From Aricia agestis (Eukaryota; Arthropoda; Insecta; Lepidoptera; Lycaenidae): a stretch of 64,000 bases of DNA. The stretch lies in assembly GCF_905147365.1 (NCBI RefSeq), contig NC_056408.1:4402001-4466000 (forward strand). The letters run 5' to 3'. Position numbers and translations under genes: made by a program. The notes beneath the pieces were generated by a model. That model worked only from the letters and a program-made list of their open reading frames with translations. It was not told the origin of the DNA and searched no databases. Each line of letters starts with the position of its first letter. The stretch's first letter is position 1. This document shows, in pieces, positions 41,784 through 53,093 of the stretch.

Positions 41784-42150
41784 CAGGGCTGCCAAATTAT
41801 CTTTGCCGGTCAGGCACGGCAAAATTCCCGGACATTTGGCCGAAATGTGGTTATTTCCCCGGACACCTCTTTTAAACAGTATTTACGATAACGTCTTGCC
41901 AATTTTTGCTTTTCCAACAAGAATTTGTAAAAATCTGACTATTGACTAACTCAAGTCCGTTCAAGAAATCGTGTGTATGCTTAGCGAGTTTTTACCTTTC
42001 GTTTGTTGCTGCCTGCCTAAAAAGTTGGATTTCTCTCAACGAAAGTGTTCGGATTTCACCCGGACACTTTTCAAAAACCCGGCCGGACGAACCCCGGACG
42101 CCCTTCAAACTAGGACAAATCCGGGGAAACCCGGACGGATGGCAACCCTA
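41784..42150. mobile_element. Non-autonomous hAT-like element, 367 bp
   Basis: The ends CAGGGCTGCC / GGCAACCCTA are flanked by 8-bp TTTCCCGG (41776-41783 and 42151-42158). Inner repeated ccggac/gtccgg motifs. The overlapping frames 41942-42220 and 41971-42306 have no transposase similarity. Confidence 0.88.
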
Positions 42151-42299
42151 TTTCCCGGGACCTTCGAGTACCGTATATCTCCGTACCCAGCAAAATCCGT
42201 TCAGCGGTTTGAAGAGGTAACATACAGACACACTTTCGCATTTATAATAACAGTAGGTATTGATATGGATGTAAATCCCAAATCACTTTGTTTCAATCA

Positions 42300-42730
42300 C
42301 AATTAAATCCCGGGAAAGGACATCTACTTTTTTGGCCCAACGTCAAAAGCATAGTAAAAGGAGGTTTACTTCTAACTACTGAGTGTACAATATAAGTTTG
42401 TACATAGTATTACATAAACTTGTAAATACGGTACATGTATATCCGTTTGTTACTGTTGATTTTGTTCCCATCTGAGTAAACACGCTCATTGTGAGAACAG
42501 TTATTTGTTATCCAACAATTTGCTGTCGAAACACTGTACTTAATTATAATGATTTGATTTGCAGGAAAATGTTGAGTAATTTCACGCTATACCTAGTTTA
42601 TTCGAGCTGTGAATGACATGGAAATAATTATCTTTCTTAACACCCGGCTGTCGCATAACAATTGAAAATCTATTGTGTCTGCTATTCCCACGATCGTATA
42701 TTAATAAATTGCACCATCCAAGAAATTTAT
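42300..42730. other. Nothing recognised
   Basis: Unassigned AT-rich sequence. Confidence 0.35.
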
Positions 42731-42756
42731 CCATAGGGAGATAGCGGACCTACTTC

Positions 42757-42885
42757 ATTTTGATGAAATTTAGTATATAGGGGGTTTCGGAGGCGATAAA
42801 TCGATCTAGCTAGGAATAATTTTTAGAAAATGTCATTTTATTCGTATTTTATCGAATACCGTGCAAAGCTCGGTCAAATAGCTAG
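42757..42885 (+). mobile_element. Helitron family 2, 5'-truncated
   Basis: Core 'tttcggaggcgataaatcg' matches 39853-40051, ending gcaaagctcggtcaaatagCTAG before T. It is inserted in a MITE of the 7172-7290 family, whose two halves lie at 42730-42756 and 42890-43110. Confidence 0.75.
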
Positions 42886-43113
42886 TGATATATCAAGCTC
42901 TGCGAAGTAAATCACAGTTGACATTGACTTGACGTAGCCCGACAAAATAATGTAGGTCTGTCATCTACCTATTAATGAATTTCTCTTGGTACCATCGAGG
43001 AAATTATTGCTTCCAAGGCAGTTGACGGACCCACGTCATTTGGTCGGCTTATGTCAATTCAATGTTAGCTGTGATCTGTCGGTCCATGGTGGGTTTGACT
43101 TTAACGCGACTAA

Positions 43114-43253
43114 GCCCCAATTTCACCAAGGACCGTTAAAGTTAACGCTCGAATTAGTGTCACGTTACCTCTTTCGTTTTTCATATGAATAAAAGAGAAG
43201 ACATGACATTTTAACAAGCTGTTAACACTAACAAACGTTGGTGAAATTGGGGC
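43114..43253. mobile_element. MITE with TAA duplication
   Basis: Ends GCCCCAATTTCACCAA / TTGGTGAAATTGGGGC. TAA at 43111-43113 and 43254-43256. 140 bp, PIF/Harbinger-type duplication. Confidence 0.9.
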
Positions 43254-43259
43254 TAAATT

Positions 43260-43970
43260 ACTTAGGTAATTTTTAATCCGCTCATATGTTCTTGAGATGC
43301 TCCCCCTACGGAGATGCCGTAATTACCGTTTTTAGAGCTTATTTATTACTAACTCATAATTTGAAAGCTACAAAATTATAAAAAAAATACAGCAATAATC
43401 TTCAGTATATGACCGTTCTTTTCATATTATTAATTTCCTATTTTTGTTTTTTATACTCATGATATCAGCTTCCAAAGTAGCTAATACCAATTTATTTAAA
43501 TTCAAGCAAACATTCAGTATCTCCCTAGTATTTACAAATTACGGTTATTTGAAACACACGCCAATAGATCAAAAATTTCATTAACTACATACTGGACGTT
43601 TGTTTTTTTAGGTCAATTTTGAATTAAGATAAGTAAAGAAAAATGGATTTTTGCGCGATCTCGGAAAATGTATGGTGAAGGTCGTTTGCTCAGCCTTAAG
43701 CGAGTTTAGCATTGTTTTCCTGTCCAAAACAAACGGGCACAACGCTTAAAGAAGTTTTAAGTTAAATAACTACAAAATTAACTGTAAAAAAAGTTGTAAT
43801 AATGTAGACCTATACTTCCCCGTTTTATGGATCCTGAAATCATATTTAGGATATCGTGTTACCAACAATTTCGTTCAACGGGAGCCCAATTTTTATGATT
43901 ATATCGTAAATACTGACATCGGAATCAGACTATTTAATAATATCGGTAATTGGGTTACGTTTTATGTTCC
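43260..43970. other. Nothing recognised
   Basis: AT-rich, no repeat ends or exons seen on either strand. Confidence 0.4.
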
Positions 43971-43977
43971 AATATAA

Positions 43978-44168
43978 GTGTCTAAATACACTAGGCTGAA
44001 TTACGCCGGCGTAAATTCCGCCGTGTTTACGCCGCATTTCAAATGCAATGCAAAATACGGGCCGAACGCGAGGGGTAACACACGTCGCGTTCCGTCCGTA
44101 TTTTGTATGCGTTTGACATTTGCGGCGGAAGTTACGCCGGCGTAATTCAGCCTAGTGTGTTTAGACAC
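43978..44168. mobile_element. MITE with TAA duplication
   Basis: Ends GTGTCTAAATACACTAGGCT and inverse, about 36 bp with one mismatch, then cgccggcgtaa. TAA at 43975-43977 and 44169-44171. 191 bp. Same family as 11643-12173. Confidence 0.92.
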
Positions 44169-44179
44169 TAATAATAAAT

Positions 44180-45035
44180 AATACATAATATTATAATTTA
44201 TATCTAATTCGACGCTTTATTTATTTTAATTTTTGAAATATTACATGTACTTACTTACTAAAAAGTTTTTAGAAATCAAAATTCAGGTAATTTGATAGGT
44301 ACTTGTTATCTAACCTAGGTTTTCAAAGTTTTCGGTTAAAATAGGGTTAAAATTATCTTCAAACTAACTTATTACGTCTTAAATCGCACTTACGCAATCA
44401 AGACTTGTGTTGCCTCTATGTTATTACGCAAAGAAAATAAGGAAATGCAGAGGAAATGAGCGAAAAGGGAGTGGTTAACATATTGTACTACGTTAATACC
44501 ACAATACGAATATGTACAGTAGCACACTGCGCAACACCATCATCAATAATCATCATCATCGATAGCAGATAGTGCACAGAATCGGCTACTTGTCAAAAGT
44601 TTTGTTTACATAATTGCTTCCGATTGCTTACTAGATGTCGCAAATTGCAATATTATGTATGTACGTCTAGCATCTTGCCTAGTCTTCATCCATCCGCTGC
44701 CTGACACATTCTTCAAATTATTATTATCGGACCATCAGAAAATCAGATCGCGTAACAGGCAAAAATAACTCGACCGTGTACTTGAATTTCAATGCAATGC
44801 ACGGACAACTTTTAGGCGATTGTCATACTGTGCTGCATTGTTTTGCTTTCAAAGTTGTTCTACTGCTTTCTACTGTATATCATGAATACTGTGGTACAAC
44901 TTTTCTCTGATGATGGACATTGCGGAGTATATTAAGTAGGGGAACCCCCTACGTAGAATTGAGGCCAATTTTGAAAAGTTTACGTATTACTGATAGGGTG
45001 ACAGAGAGTCCGGACAACGCTGGATATAGTCCCGT
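44180..45035. other. Nothing recognised
   Basis: Unassigned sequence; no exon with splice context seen. Confidence 0.35.
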
Positions 45036-45360
45036 TTTTTAACCGACTTCCAAAAAGGAGGAGGTTATACGTTCGGCTGTATAAAATATATATTTTTTGT
45101 TTACCGTATAGAACCAAAATTAAAAAAACCCCGCCCAGTGTGTGTTGGGTCACGCGCAACACAGTGTGTTAGTGTAAACACCGTTATCCTTGACACCATC
45201 AAATGAGCCCGTCAACATGAACAACTTATGCTGGGAACTCAATCAAATCAAAAACTAGCGGTAAGTACTACGGAACCCTATATTGCGCGTGGCCCGACAC
45301 GCACTTGGCCGGTTTTTTTTTATAAAAGACGACAAACAAGCAAACGAGTCACCTGACGTG
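45036..45360. repeat. Mosaic of LINE-tail and MITE fragments
   Basis: 45040-45085 ccgacttccaaaaaggagga type tail; 45172-45245 fragment of the MITE at 795-979; 45265-45310 'ggaaccctatattgcgcgtg' tail; 45312-45358 SINE 3' scrap (aagcaaacgagtcacctg). Confidence 0.6.
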
Positions 45361-45442
45361 ATAATTAGTTTAAAGTTTGTGAATAAATTATCTCCAGTGC
45401 ACAGTTGTTAAACCTCGGAAAATGGTATTACGAGTATTTATA

Positions 45443-45493
45443 CGCGACTAGTAGACTGAATGAGACAAGTATGTCTCATTCAGTCTAGTCGCG
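45443..45493. repeat. Inverted repeat, 4-nt loop
   Basis: Arms 45443-45467 and 45472-45493 pair throughout (tagactgaatgagaca core) except for a 3-nt TAG duplication in the left arm. Confidence 0.92.
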
Positions 45494-45540
45494 AATAAAT
45501 ACGCGTGTGAATGCGACTGCAACAATAATATATTCGCGTA

Positions 45541-45668
45541 GCTTTTTTTATAATATTTTGGTGCAAACAAGCAAACGGGTCACCTGATGGAGAGCAACTA
45601 CCGTCGTCCATGGACACTTGCAATATCCTTCTGATGTTCCAGGTGCGTTGTCGGCCTTTTAAGAGGGA
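45541..45668 (-). mobile_element. SINE-like element, 3' fragment
   Basis: gtgcaaacaagcaaacgggt, cacctgatggagagcaacta and ggccttttaagaggga are clear. Then sequence switches to ctctctcttcttgaaggttt, also present at 46937-46953. Confidence 0.8.
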
Positions 45669-46677
45669 CTCTCTCTTCTTGAAGGTTTCGGTAGCTCCAC
45701 AATTTTAGCAATTTAAATTGTCCAGGATTTTCAACAAAGCCTAGCCACCCTAGCCAAAAGTAGGCTAATGTTGGCTTTATTTACCGTACCGTAACCTGGC
45801 AGGCTCTCCAAGGCTAATCTGTCTTATATAGATTATGACGTCACATTTGGCACGTGTCGTATTTGGAGTTAATGGCTTAAAACGTGTGACCGAATTTTAG
45901 AAACGGAATTACAAAATACTAGACCTTTATTACTTGTACTATAAGTGTTAAAATTGCCTGAAATCGTGGGACTTATAATACAAGCAGCGGATTTGTACGA
46001 TATATCTATAGACGCGTTGTCGCGTTGTCTATGAACTTGGGTCTCAGAATTGACTATTTCCTAACGAATAAAATCAGCAAGCATTTCGACTAGGGCTAGT
46101 TCACATTGTAACACGACGAGACGATACGATGTATTTTAAATCGCATCGTCTCGTCGTTTGTTCGTCTTATCGAAATGAAGCTACTCATAAAAAATTAGCT
46201 TGATAGTAATAAAAAAATATTGTTCAAGGGCTCCCGTACTAATACTGCTGAGTGCTGACTGACCATTTGAGTCCATTTGCACGTAAAATACGCGCGTAGC
46301 TTTTGAGCACAATGTTTAGGTGACTTCTCTTACTATTTCTTCTTCATGTAAATTATATTTGCAAGTGTTTCTCATTGAATCAATTAATTAATATTGCTTT
46401 AAAAGATACTAAATAAAATATAATATTTTCAGAAAGCATTAAAAAAGGCTTCATGTAACTTCGTCACGGAATTCTATTTTTAGTTGCGACGTCTATCAAA
46501 GTACAAATTAAAAGAAGCCCCACGCAACCAATCTCCATTAGATGTAAGATCACAAGAAATGGAAACATTTATACATATGTTCCTAAATAATAATAATTAA
46601 TATAATTACCAAGCCAATAACATTTTGTATACGGGGATTTACTAACCTAGTTGTAAAAGTTTTCTTGTACTTATAAT

Positions 46678-46760
46678 TTTTTTTTATTGGGGGCAAACGA
46701 GCAAACGGGTCACCTGAGCAACTACCGTCGCCAATGGACACTCGTAACATCAGATAAGAG
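46678..46760 (-). mobile_element. SINE-like element, short 3' scrap
   Basis: gggggcaaacgagcaaacgg, tcacctgagcaactaccgtc, ggacactcgtaacatcag. Confidence 0.75.
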
Positions 46761-46763
46761 CGC

Positions 46764-46894
46764 ACAGACGAACGGCACTTGTCGACGGCACGCGTCGACG
46801 ACACGCGTCAACGGCAGTCGGCGGCACGCGTCGATGGTAATCGACAAGTGTCAAAATAAATCAAATGGAAAAATCCAGCGTGCCGTTCGTCTGT
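46764..46894. repeat. Nested inverted repeats rich in acgcgtcgac
   Basis: Outer 15-bp perfect pair acagacgaacggcac (46764-46778) and inverse (46880-46894). Inner cacttgtcgac / tcgacaagtg. The centre has four cacgcgtcgac-like units. Confidence 0.85.
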
Positions 46895-46906
46895 AATAAG
46901 CCTAAG

Positions 46907-46956
46907 CTGCAAACCTTCAAGAAGAGGAAACACGCTCTCTTCTTGAAGGTTTGCAG
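46907..46956. repeat. Perfect 20-bp inverted repeat, 10-nt loop
   Basis: ctgcaaaccttcaagaagag (46907-46926) and its exact inverse (46937-46956). Confidence 0.93.
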
Positions 46957-47489
46957 GTCGTACTGGTCCGAAAGTACCGCTGGCTGCAGTATCTATGTTA
47001 GCTGGGTGCAACATCTTTATTTATGTATCAAATCAATAGTATCACATTAGTAACCGTCAAAAATGTTTCTAAGGTACTGAAAGACTTTCAATGAAAAATT
47101 GTACAATGTTACAAAATTACAAACAAAATATTACAAGCAAACAAAAAAAAATAAGTAAATTATCACAATTTGTATCACACTGGGACAAATACTAATTATC
47201 TTAATGTTCGTTTTGGTGAAAATTAAATAAGGCAATCAGCCCTTGGCTAATATTTAATTAAAAAATATAAAATGGCTCCCAAAGGGCGAAAGTCGGTGAA
47301 TTTGATTACTGTTCATTTTGTTTTTCTGTTACAAAAGTTTAGAGTTGCTCGTGCAGTTTAAAACGCTTATTGTATTATTATATACATATCCAGTTTTCTA
47401 ACATCACTGTCTGATCCGATAAATGTTGTTTTGTCATATTCGGTGTGGGAATAATATTATGTAATATTATTATGCTCGAGCACAGAATC

Positions 47490-48240
47490 TGGGGGCACGG
47501 CAGTGCCCCCGCCAAGTCGAGCAAAAAAGCGGCACGGCCGTACCATCCTTTTCTCGAACCAATTCAGGCTCTTTTTGACCCCCTATAACTTCATTGTGGA
47601 TAAACCAACAAGCCTGAATTTTCAGTTGCTAAGCAAGCATTGCATAAACACGGTATTTTTAAAATTTCATTCAATTTGCACCAGTAGTTTAAGAGCTGTA
47701 ACTAGTTAAAGTTTCTTAATTTTGTCACTGACTGACTGACTGACTGACTGATCACCAAAAGTCTAAGGCACTTCTAGCAGACATAGAACCTTCGAACTAA
47801 GAATATAATTAGTGTTTAGTGTCTAAATCAAGGGAAAATTCAAATATTTCAAAATTTCTGTCCAGTTTTCTAGATACACTAACTTCGCAAATAACTTTGT
47901 AATCCCATATAAATGTATAGGATTACAAAGTTACATTTGCGGTTTATGAATCATTGTACCCGTACCATCAATATCTAGTCCGGTTTATCGTTGGTAGAGA
48001 GATATCTAGCTAGTGTTTAGTGTCTTAATTAAGGGAAAACCTAATAAACATTTATAATTACTGTCCAGTTTTCTTCGTCTTTCTCTAACTTCGTGAATAA
48101 CTTTGTAATCCCATATGTACATATTGTATAAGATTACAAAGTTACATTAATTGCAATTTATGAATCATTGTACCGGTACCATCGATATTTCCGTACGTAT
48201 ATTCGAAGGAGTAATAGTTGTAGATAGGTATCTATATATA
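47490..48240 (+). repeat. Non-LTR-like repeat with (GACT)n and a diverged 200-bp tandem pair
   Basis: 47500-47810 carries ggcacggccgtaccatcctt and gactgactgactgactgact (about 47728-47751) then 'taaggcacttctagcagac'. 47811-48010 and 48011-48200 are diverged tandem units sharing tagtgtttagtgtct, ctgtccagttttct, taactttgtaatcccatat, gattacaaagttacatt and tgaatcattgtacc. Each unit holds a 13-14-bp hairpin. Frame 47503-47709 is not a gene. Confidence 0.7.
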
Positions 48241-48249
48241 TTTATGAAG

Positions 48250-48507
48250 CACTAGCTTTTGCCCGCGGCTTCGCTCGCGTGGAATTCAAAAATCGCGTAA
48301 AATACGAATATTCTTGTAAACCTCCTTTGGAAACCTGACATTTTTTCAAGACCAAAAGTAGCCTATGTTACTCTTCATCTTTTCAACTAAGTCTACGTCA
48401 AAAATCAAGTCGATCGGTTGCTTCGCGAGGCCGTGAAAGAAGGACAATCAAACAAATAAACAAACACACTTTCGCATTTATAATAATATTAATATGGATA
48501 TTGGATA
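48250..48507 (+). repeat. RTE-like LINE tail
   Basis: gcttttgcccgcggcttcgc to tttcgcatttataataatat. Internal 'caagtcgatcggttgcttcg'. Complete tail. Confidence 0.75.
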
Positions 48508-48665
48508 GTCATGAAAGGCAAGTAGTATAGTAATACTGTATACATATTGATTATATTATTATTAATTGTTAGTTTTATTTGTTTCTTATAAAAATCATTA
48601 TTGATATATTTTATAGCAGTAAAAGGTACCAAAAAGGAGAAAAGTAGGACTCTACAAAAAGAAGT

Positions 48666-49261
48666 GAGATCCCATCAAAAACATCCTGTAAAAAAACCAA
48701 GTCTCGCAACTCAGTTTTTATACCGTAAAAATTTATGAGATCCATGCAATACCAAGTCGGTTAATTTATTCAGTCCCTACCTAGGGGACTGAAGTCTCAA
48801 GTTATTACGTAAGTTATTATCATATCAATATTAAAAATCTTTTACGTTTTAAATAAATAGATCGACTTGGACATCGCATGAAAACATGAAAACACAATGT
48901 ATCTTACAACAATTTATACATAATTAATATATTATTAGATTGTTTAGTCTATTGCGCTCCATGCGATTAATGCAGGCCCGTGGTGCCGTGTGATACTGTA
49001 TAGTTTATAGTGATTAACTGATTAGTGTTATACTAAACAATCTAATCATGCTATGGTCCAAGTCGATCTATTTATTTAAAACGTAAAAGATTTTTAATAT
49101 TGATATGATAATAACTTACGTAATAACTTGAGACTTCGGTCCCCTAGGTAGGGACTGAATAATTAACCGACTTGGTATTGCATGGATCTCATAAATTTTT
49201 ACGGTATAAAAACTGAGTTGCGAGACTTGGTTTTTTTACAGGATGTTTTTGATGGGATATC
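48666..49261. repeat. Long near-perfect inverted repeat (about 205-bp arms)
   Basis: Left arm 48666-48870 and right arm 49058-49261 differ at only about three places. Loop of 187 nt containing a further 15-bp inverted pair, attagattgtttagt (near 48935 and 49033). No TIR signature or target duplication recognised. Transcription would give a long double-stranded hairpin. Confidence 0.95.
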
Positions 49262-49413
49262 TCCTATCCAAGCTCGAGTCCATTGTCCTGGAGACAAATA
49301 TATTTTCGTATATTAATTATGATACATAGTGTGCATGTGTAGGTTTAGATTAATAAATAGTTACTACGTTATTGTACATTGTACACTGTACATGGCTACA
49401 TTTTTGTTAGTTG

Positions 49414-49546
49414 GCCTGTTTCACCACTTTCTGATGAAGTGCCGAATAGGCTATTCACGACTTTTTGACCGATTCTCCATACTTAATCTGTCAAGTTAAT
49501 TGGTGGAAGCCTATTCGTCACTTATCAGGAAGCGGTGAAACCGGCC
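49414..49546. mobile_element. MITE, 'GGCCTGTTTCACC' family
   Basis: Ends ggcctgtttcaccactttct / aggaagcggtgaaaccggccc, inner gccgaataggctattc and gcctattcgtcacttat. Confidence 0.8.
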
Positions 49547-49811
49547 CTTATTATTTTGAAGGCCCCATTCGAAAACAAAATTGTTAGCAAATCAGTCCAC
49601 AATTCTGAATTGCGGTTATTTTTTTCTGAGCCAATACTGGAGAATGTTATTAGGTATGCCAAATTGCTTGAAATTTGTCACGGTAAAGCCTGTATGTATA
49701 CAAATACACTAGTTTTTGTTGCAGTCAAAAATACCTAGTAGTTTTGATTTTATAGGCATTCAAAGTTTCGAGAATATTGATTCCCGCTAACAGTCCCGCG
49801 ACCGCTTGTGA

Positions 49812-50628
49812 CGTCATAGCACAATACCGCCGCGCGGGCCCCATACAATAAACGTGATTTTTGCTCTATCTCAACAACGGCAACAGTCAGGCACTTGAAA
49901 TTTTCACCAATTAAAATAAAAAATTAAGGGGGGCTCCCATACAAAAATCACAATTTTTTGGCCTATTTTGCTCTATAAACTATATTCTCTATTTTAGACG
50001 TCGTCTATTTTAGACGTGGGAGAGCCATGCTTCGGCACGAATTGGCCGGCTCGACCGGAGAAATACCATGTTCTCACAGAAAACCGGCGTGAAACAGCGC
50101 TTGCGCTGTGTTTCGCCGAGTGAGTGAGTTTACCGGAGGCCCAATCCCTTACCCTGTTCCCTTCCCTACCCTCCCCTATTCCCTTCCCATCCCATCGTTA
50201 CCCTCCCCTATTACCCTGTTCCCTCTTAAAAGGCCGGCAAATTTAATATTTAATAATAATATTAAAATAAAATAAAAATTTAAGACGGCCTCCCATACAA
50301 AAATCTTTGTGGTGGTACGGAACTCTACGTGCGCGAGTCCGACTCGCACTTGGCCGATTATTTATTTGTATTTTTTTACTAATCGGACTCGCTCATGAAT
50401 ACACATATCGTTATAGAGCAAAATAGGCCAAAGATTGTGGTTTTTGTATGGGAGCCCCCCTTAATTTTTTATTTTATTATAATATTATTATTAATTATTG
50501 AAGTACACATATAATTAAGGGTTTGGTGAAAATTTCAACTGCCTATCTGTTGCCGTTATTGAGATAGAGCAAAAAATCACGTTTATTGTATGAGGCCCGC
50601 GCGGCGGTATTGTGCTATGACGTCACAC
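49812..50628. repeat. Two inverted copies of a LINE tail around a SINE
   Basis: gcacaataccgccgcgcggg, aataaacgtgatttttgctc, ggggggctcccatacaaaaa (49820-49960) recur inverted at 50430-50620. Between them lie a 3'-truncated SINE (50014-50239) and an 'agtccgactcgcacttggcc' tail. Confidence 0.85.
50014..50239 (+). mobile_element. SINE-like element, 3'-truncated
   Basis: acgtgggagagccatgcttc through the pyrimidine tract; ends at ttaaaaggccggcaa. Confidence 0.9.
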
Positions 50629-50649
50629 CGTAACCGGCCGCCCGCATCG

Positions 50650-51190
50650 TACAGTTACAACTTGTTTTGCTTATAAATCGGAAACTAATTAACCTATCCA
50701 AGTAATTCTTTTACTAATATTCTTTATTTTTGACAGAGAATGTGGACTGCTAATAATCAAAATTAGGTAACATTCTCCATTATCCAGGTACCTCAGCTAG
50801 CAGCTAAGACTTAGTTGGCCTGATCTAGCTTAGGGTACGGGCTACGGCCTACCAAGGGCTCCCACTCATATTCCCACTCCCACATTATGAGTAGCGACTA
50901 TTTACTATTAGAAGGTTTCTATATTGTATTTTCTAGTCTTATTTATTCCTTTAAATATATTCCTGTCTTACTAAGGTGACTACAAAATGCTTTACTCCCA
51001 GCGGATGGAAGTTTCTTATCTTTTCGTTTTATATAATTAATTAACTTATGCATAGCGTCAACTTCTTGATTAAGAGCACCGAGAAAATTAATACAGAATC
51101 CTGAGGGATATATCTAGAAAATGTTAAATAGCTCTAGAATACCTGGTCTGACTTGAATATGAAGGATTAAAATCCTTGGAGAACCAAGCA
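50650..51190. other. Nothing recognised
   Basis: Unique-looking sequence, no exon with splice context seen. Confidence 0.35.
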
Positions 51191-51193
51191 ATG

Positions 51194-51521
51194 TTTTTTT
51201 TTTATGAAATAAGGGGGCAAACGAGCAAACAGGTCACCTGATGGAAAGCAACTTCCGTCGCCCATGGACACTCGCAGCGTCAGAAGAGCTGCAAGTGCGT
51301 TGCCGGCCTTTTAAGAGGGAATAGGGTAATAGGGGAGGGTAGGGAAGGGAAGGGAATAGGGGAGAGTAGGGAACGGATTAGGATAGGGAATTGGGCCTCC
51401 GGTAAACTCACTCACTCGACGAAACACAGCGCAAGCGCTGTTTCACGCCGGTTTTCTGTGAGAACGTGGTATTTCTCCGGTCGAGCCGGCCCATTCGTGC
51501 CGAAGCATGGCTCTCCCACGT
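51194..51521 (-). mobile_element. SINE-like element (full length, minus)
   Basis: Poly-T, all conserved blocks, head ending cccacgt. G-rich strand contains gggtagggaagggaaggg. Confidence 0.93.
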
Positions 51522-51644
51522 ATAAAAAAAAACGTGACGTTCTCAACTTATAACAGGCGTGAAATTTGAGTAATTTCGGTTTTCACAACCAAGTTTTTGA
51601 CATGCATAGAGGAGGTATTTAAAAGGGATCTGGCCTTGTACCAT

Positions 51645-51769
51645 GAAACTGTTTTGAGACTCAAATAATCGGACGAGAATGCCGCGTCCTGCTCTAACAA
51701 CGTCATTTCACGTTTGTTAGAGTAGGAGGCGGCATTCTCGTCCGATTGTTTGAGTCTCAAAACAGTTTC
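51645..51769. repeat. 125-nt hairpin, 55-bp arms
   Basis: Arms 51645-51699 and 51715-51769 have three mismatches around a 15-nt loop. The minus frame 51548-51760 is produced by it. The shape resembles a hairpin-RNA precursor or a tiny fold-back element. Confidence 0.92.
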
Positions 51770-51784
51770 GTAGTAGGCCTACTG

Positions 51785-51822
51785 ATTGCAGCATCCTTAG
51801 CATTGGCTAAGGATGCTGCAAT
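51785..51822. repeat. Perfect 17-bp hairpin, 4-nt loop
   Basis: attgcagcatccttagc / attg / exact inverse, 15 bp after the previous hairpin. Confidence 0.93.
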
Positions 51823-51829
51823 TCCCTGA

Positions 51830-53090
51830 TTGAGTTCACCAAGTCACTCCCTGAGTTCTGGCCACAGACAGCTGTCAGCTTTTAGTAATCTTACAATTAC
51901 TGTGACGTCAAAAACTGCTTGGTAAGCCTATTGAGTAAAACTTTGTTCTGTCATGTTACTACTCCATTGCAGTAAAAAATTAGGTAACAACGAGCTGAGG
52001 CAACAATCACGTAAAACTAAGAGTTCTTCAAATTTCGTCCTTTTTTGAAAAAATGAATCTTGGCGGATCCGAAATCGGTTAATTGCTGCGGTTTGGCTAA
52101 ATAATTAAGTCGACGCCAAACCGAAATCACTTTGGTCTAAACGTAAGTTAATAAACACCATTACCATTCTATTATTTAATCGGCTGCTAATGGGTTCTTC
52201 CTCAATTCTCTCCCCTGTTGGCTAATTGATTGGCGTTATTCGGTTCAGTAGCTTGACCTTCAATTAGCTTTAACTCAATATTGTCTTTATTTAGGCTAGC
52301 GCCCTTATAATTATAAAGGGCGTTCGATCTTCGGTGAATTCTGGCTCGTTTGCGATGGAATTAGAAATATTTACTCAAAGACCATGGGTATTTGACACAA
52401 TTTTAAAAGGCAAAAACTGCAGTGGCGATCAGTTCGACCGGCAGGGATATTAAGTGTCTTGCAAGTTGCAACAGAAATGCGACAGGCAAAAACTGTGCAA
52501 TTTTGCTGGCTAAGAAAAATGCTGGGAAATTGCTGTCAAAAGATCCAAAATTATCCAGCTGATTCGATCTTCCTCTCCATATATGGGGCATTTATGTAAA
52601 ATATTTGTATTATACATGTACCTAGTACAAAGACAAAACATGCGTAATGTTTGTTATCCGTTATGACATGTAATCAGGTGCCGCACGTTCGTTTGCTATT
52701 GCTACACAAACAGCTCAAATATTAGACATACCTTTGTCAAGAACAAAAATCCTCGGGCCTTAATGAGCGTCTTTTTATGGACTTTATGGTCCATTATGAG
52801 TAGGTATTTTGTTTGAATACTTGACGCCTTTCCGTATGCTGTGTCACTTGTGTGGTCTGCAGGTAAATTAATTTAATATAATAATAATACATTTTATTTT
52901 CAGACTACATTTGGCCCAATTGTTAGTAACACTTTATTCTTAAAAGCTAATGTTAGTATTAAAAAATTATAAAGATTTAATTTAATTTAACAAAAGAGTC
53001 GCTAACAGCTAGTATAATATTAATAGGTACCAAGTTGTCAACTATTTTGCTAATCTATGTGACACAGCTCCACATCGATTAACATAAGGT
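51830..53090. other. Nothing recognised
   Basis: No repeat ends or convincing exon. A short agcgccctt..aagggcg hairpin lies near 52300. Confidence 0.35.
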
Positions 53091-53093
53091 CAG

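Larger units (their letters stand above)
41338..42262 (+). repeat. RTE-like tail split by a SINE and an hAT-like element
   Basis: 5' part 41338-41390 (gatgcccgcaattccgttgc), middle piece about 41759-41783 (tttgtcctttcccgg), 3' part 42151-42262 (tttcccgggacc, then gcaaaatccgttcagcggtt). Removing 41392-41758 and 41784-42150 restores the usual order. Confidence 0.8.

Noticed and set aside
41942..42306. Two overlapping frames of 92 and 111 codons
   Set aside because: Lie across an hAT-like non-autonomous element and its target; no transposase similarity.
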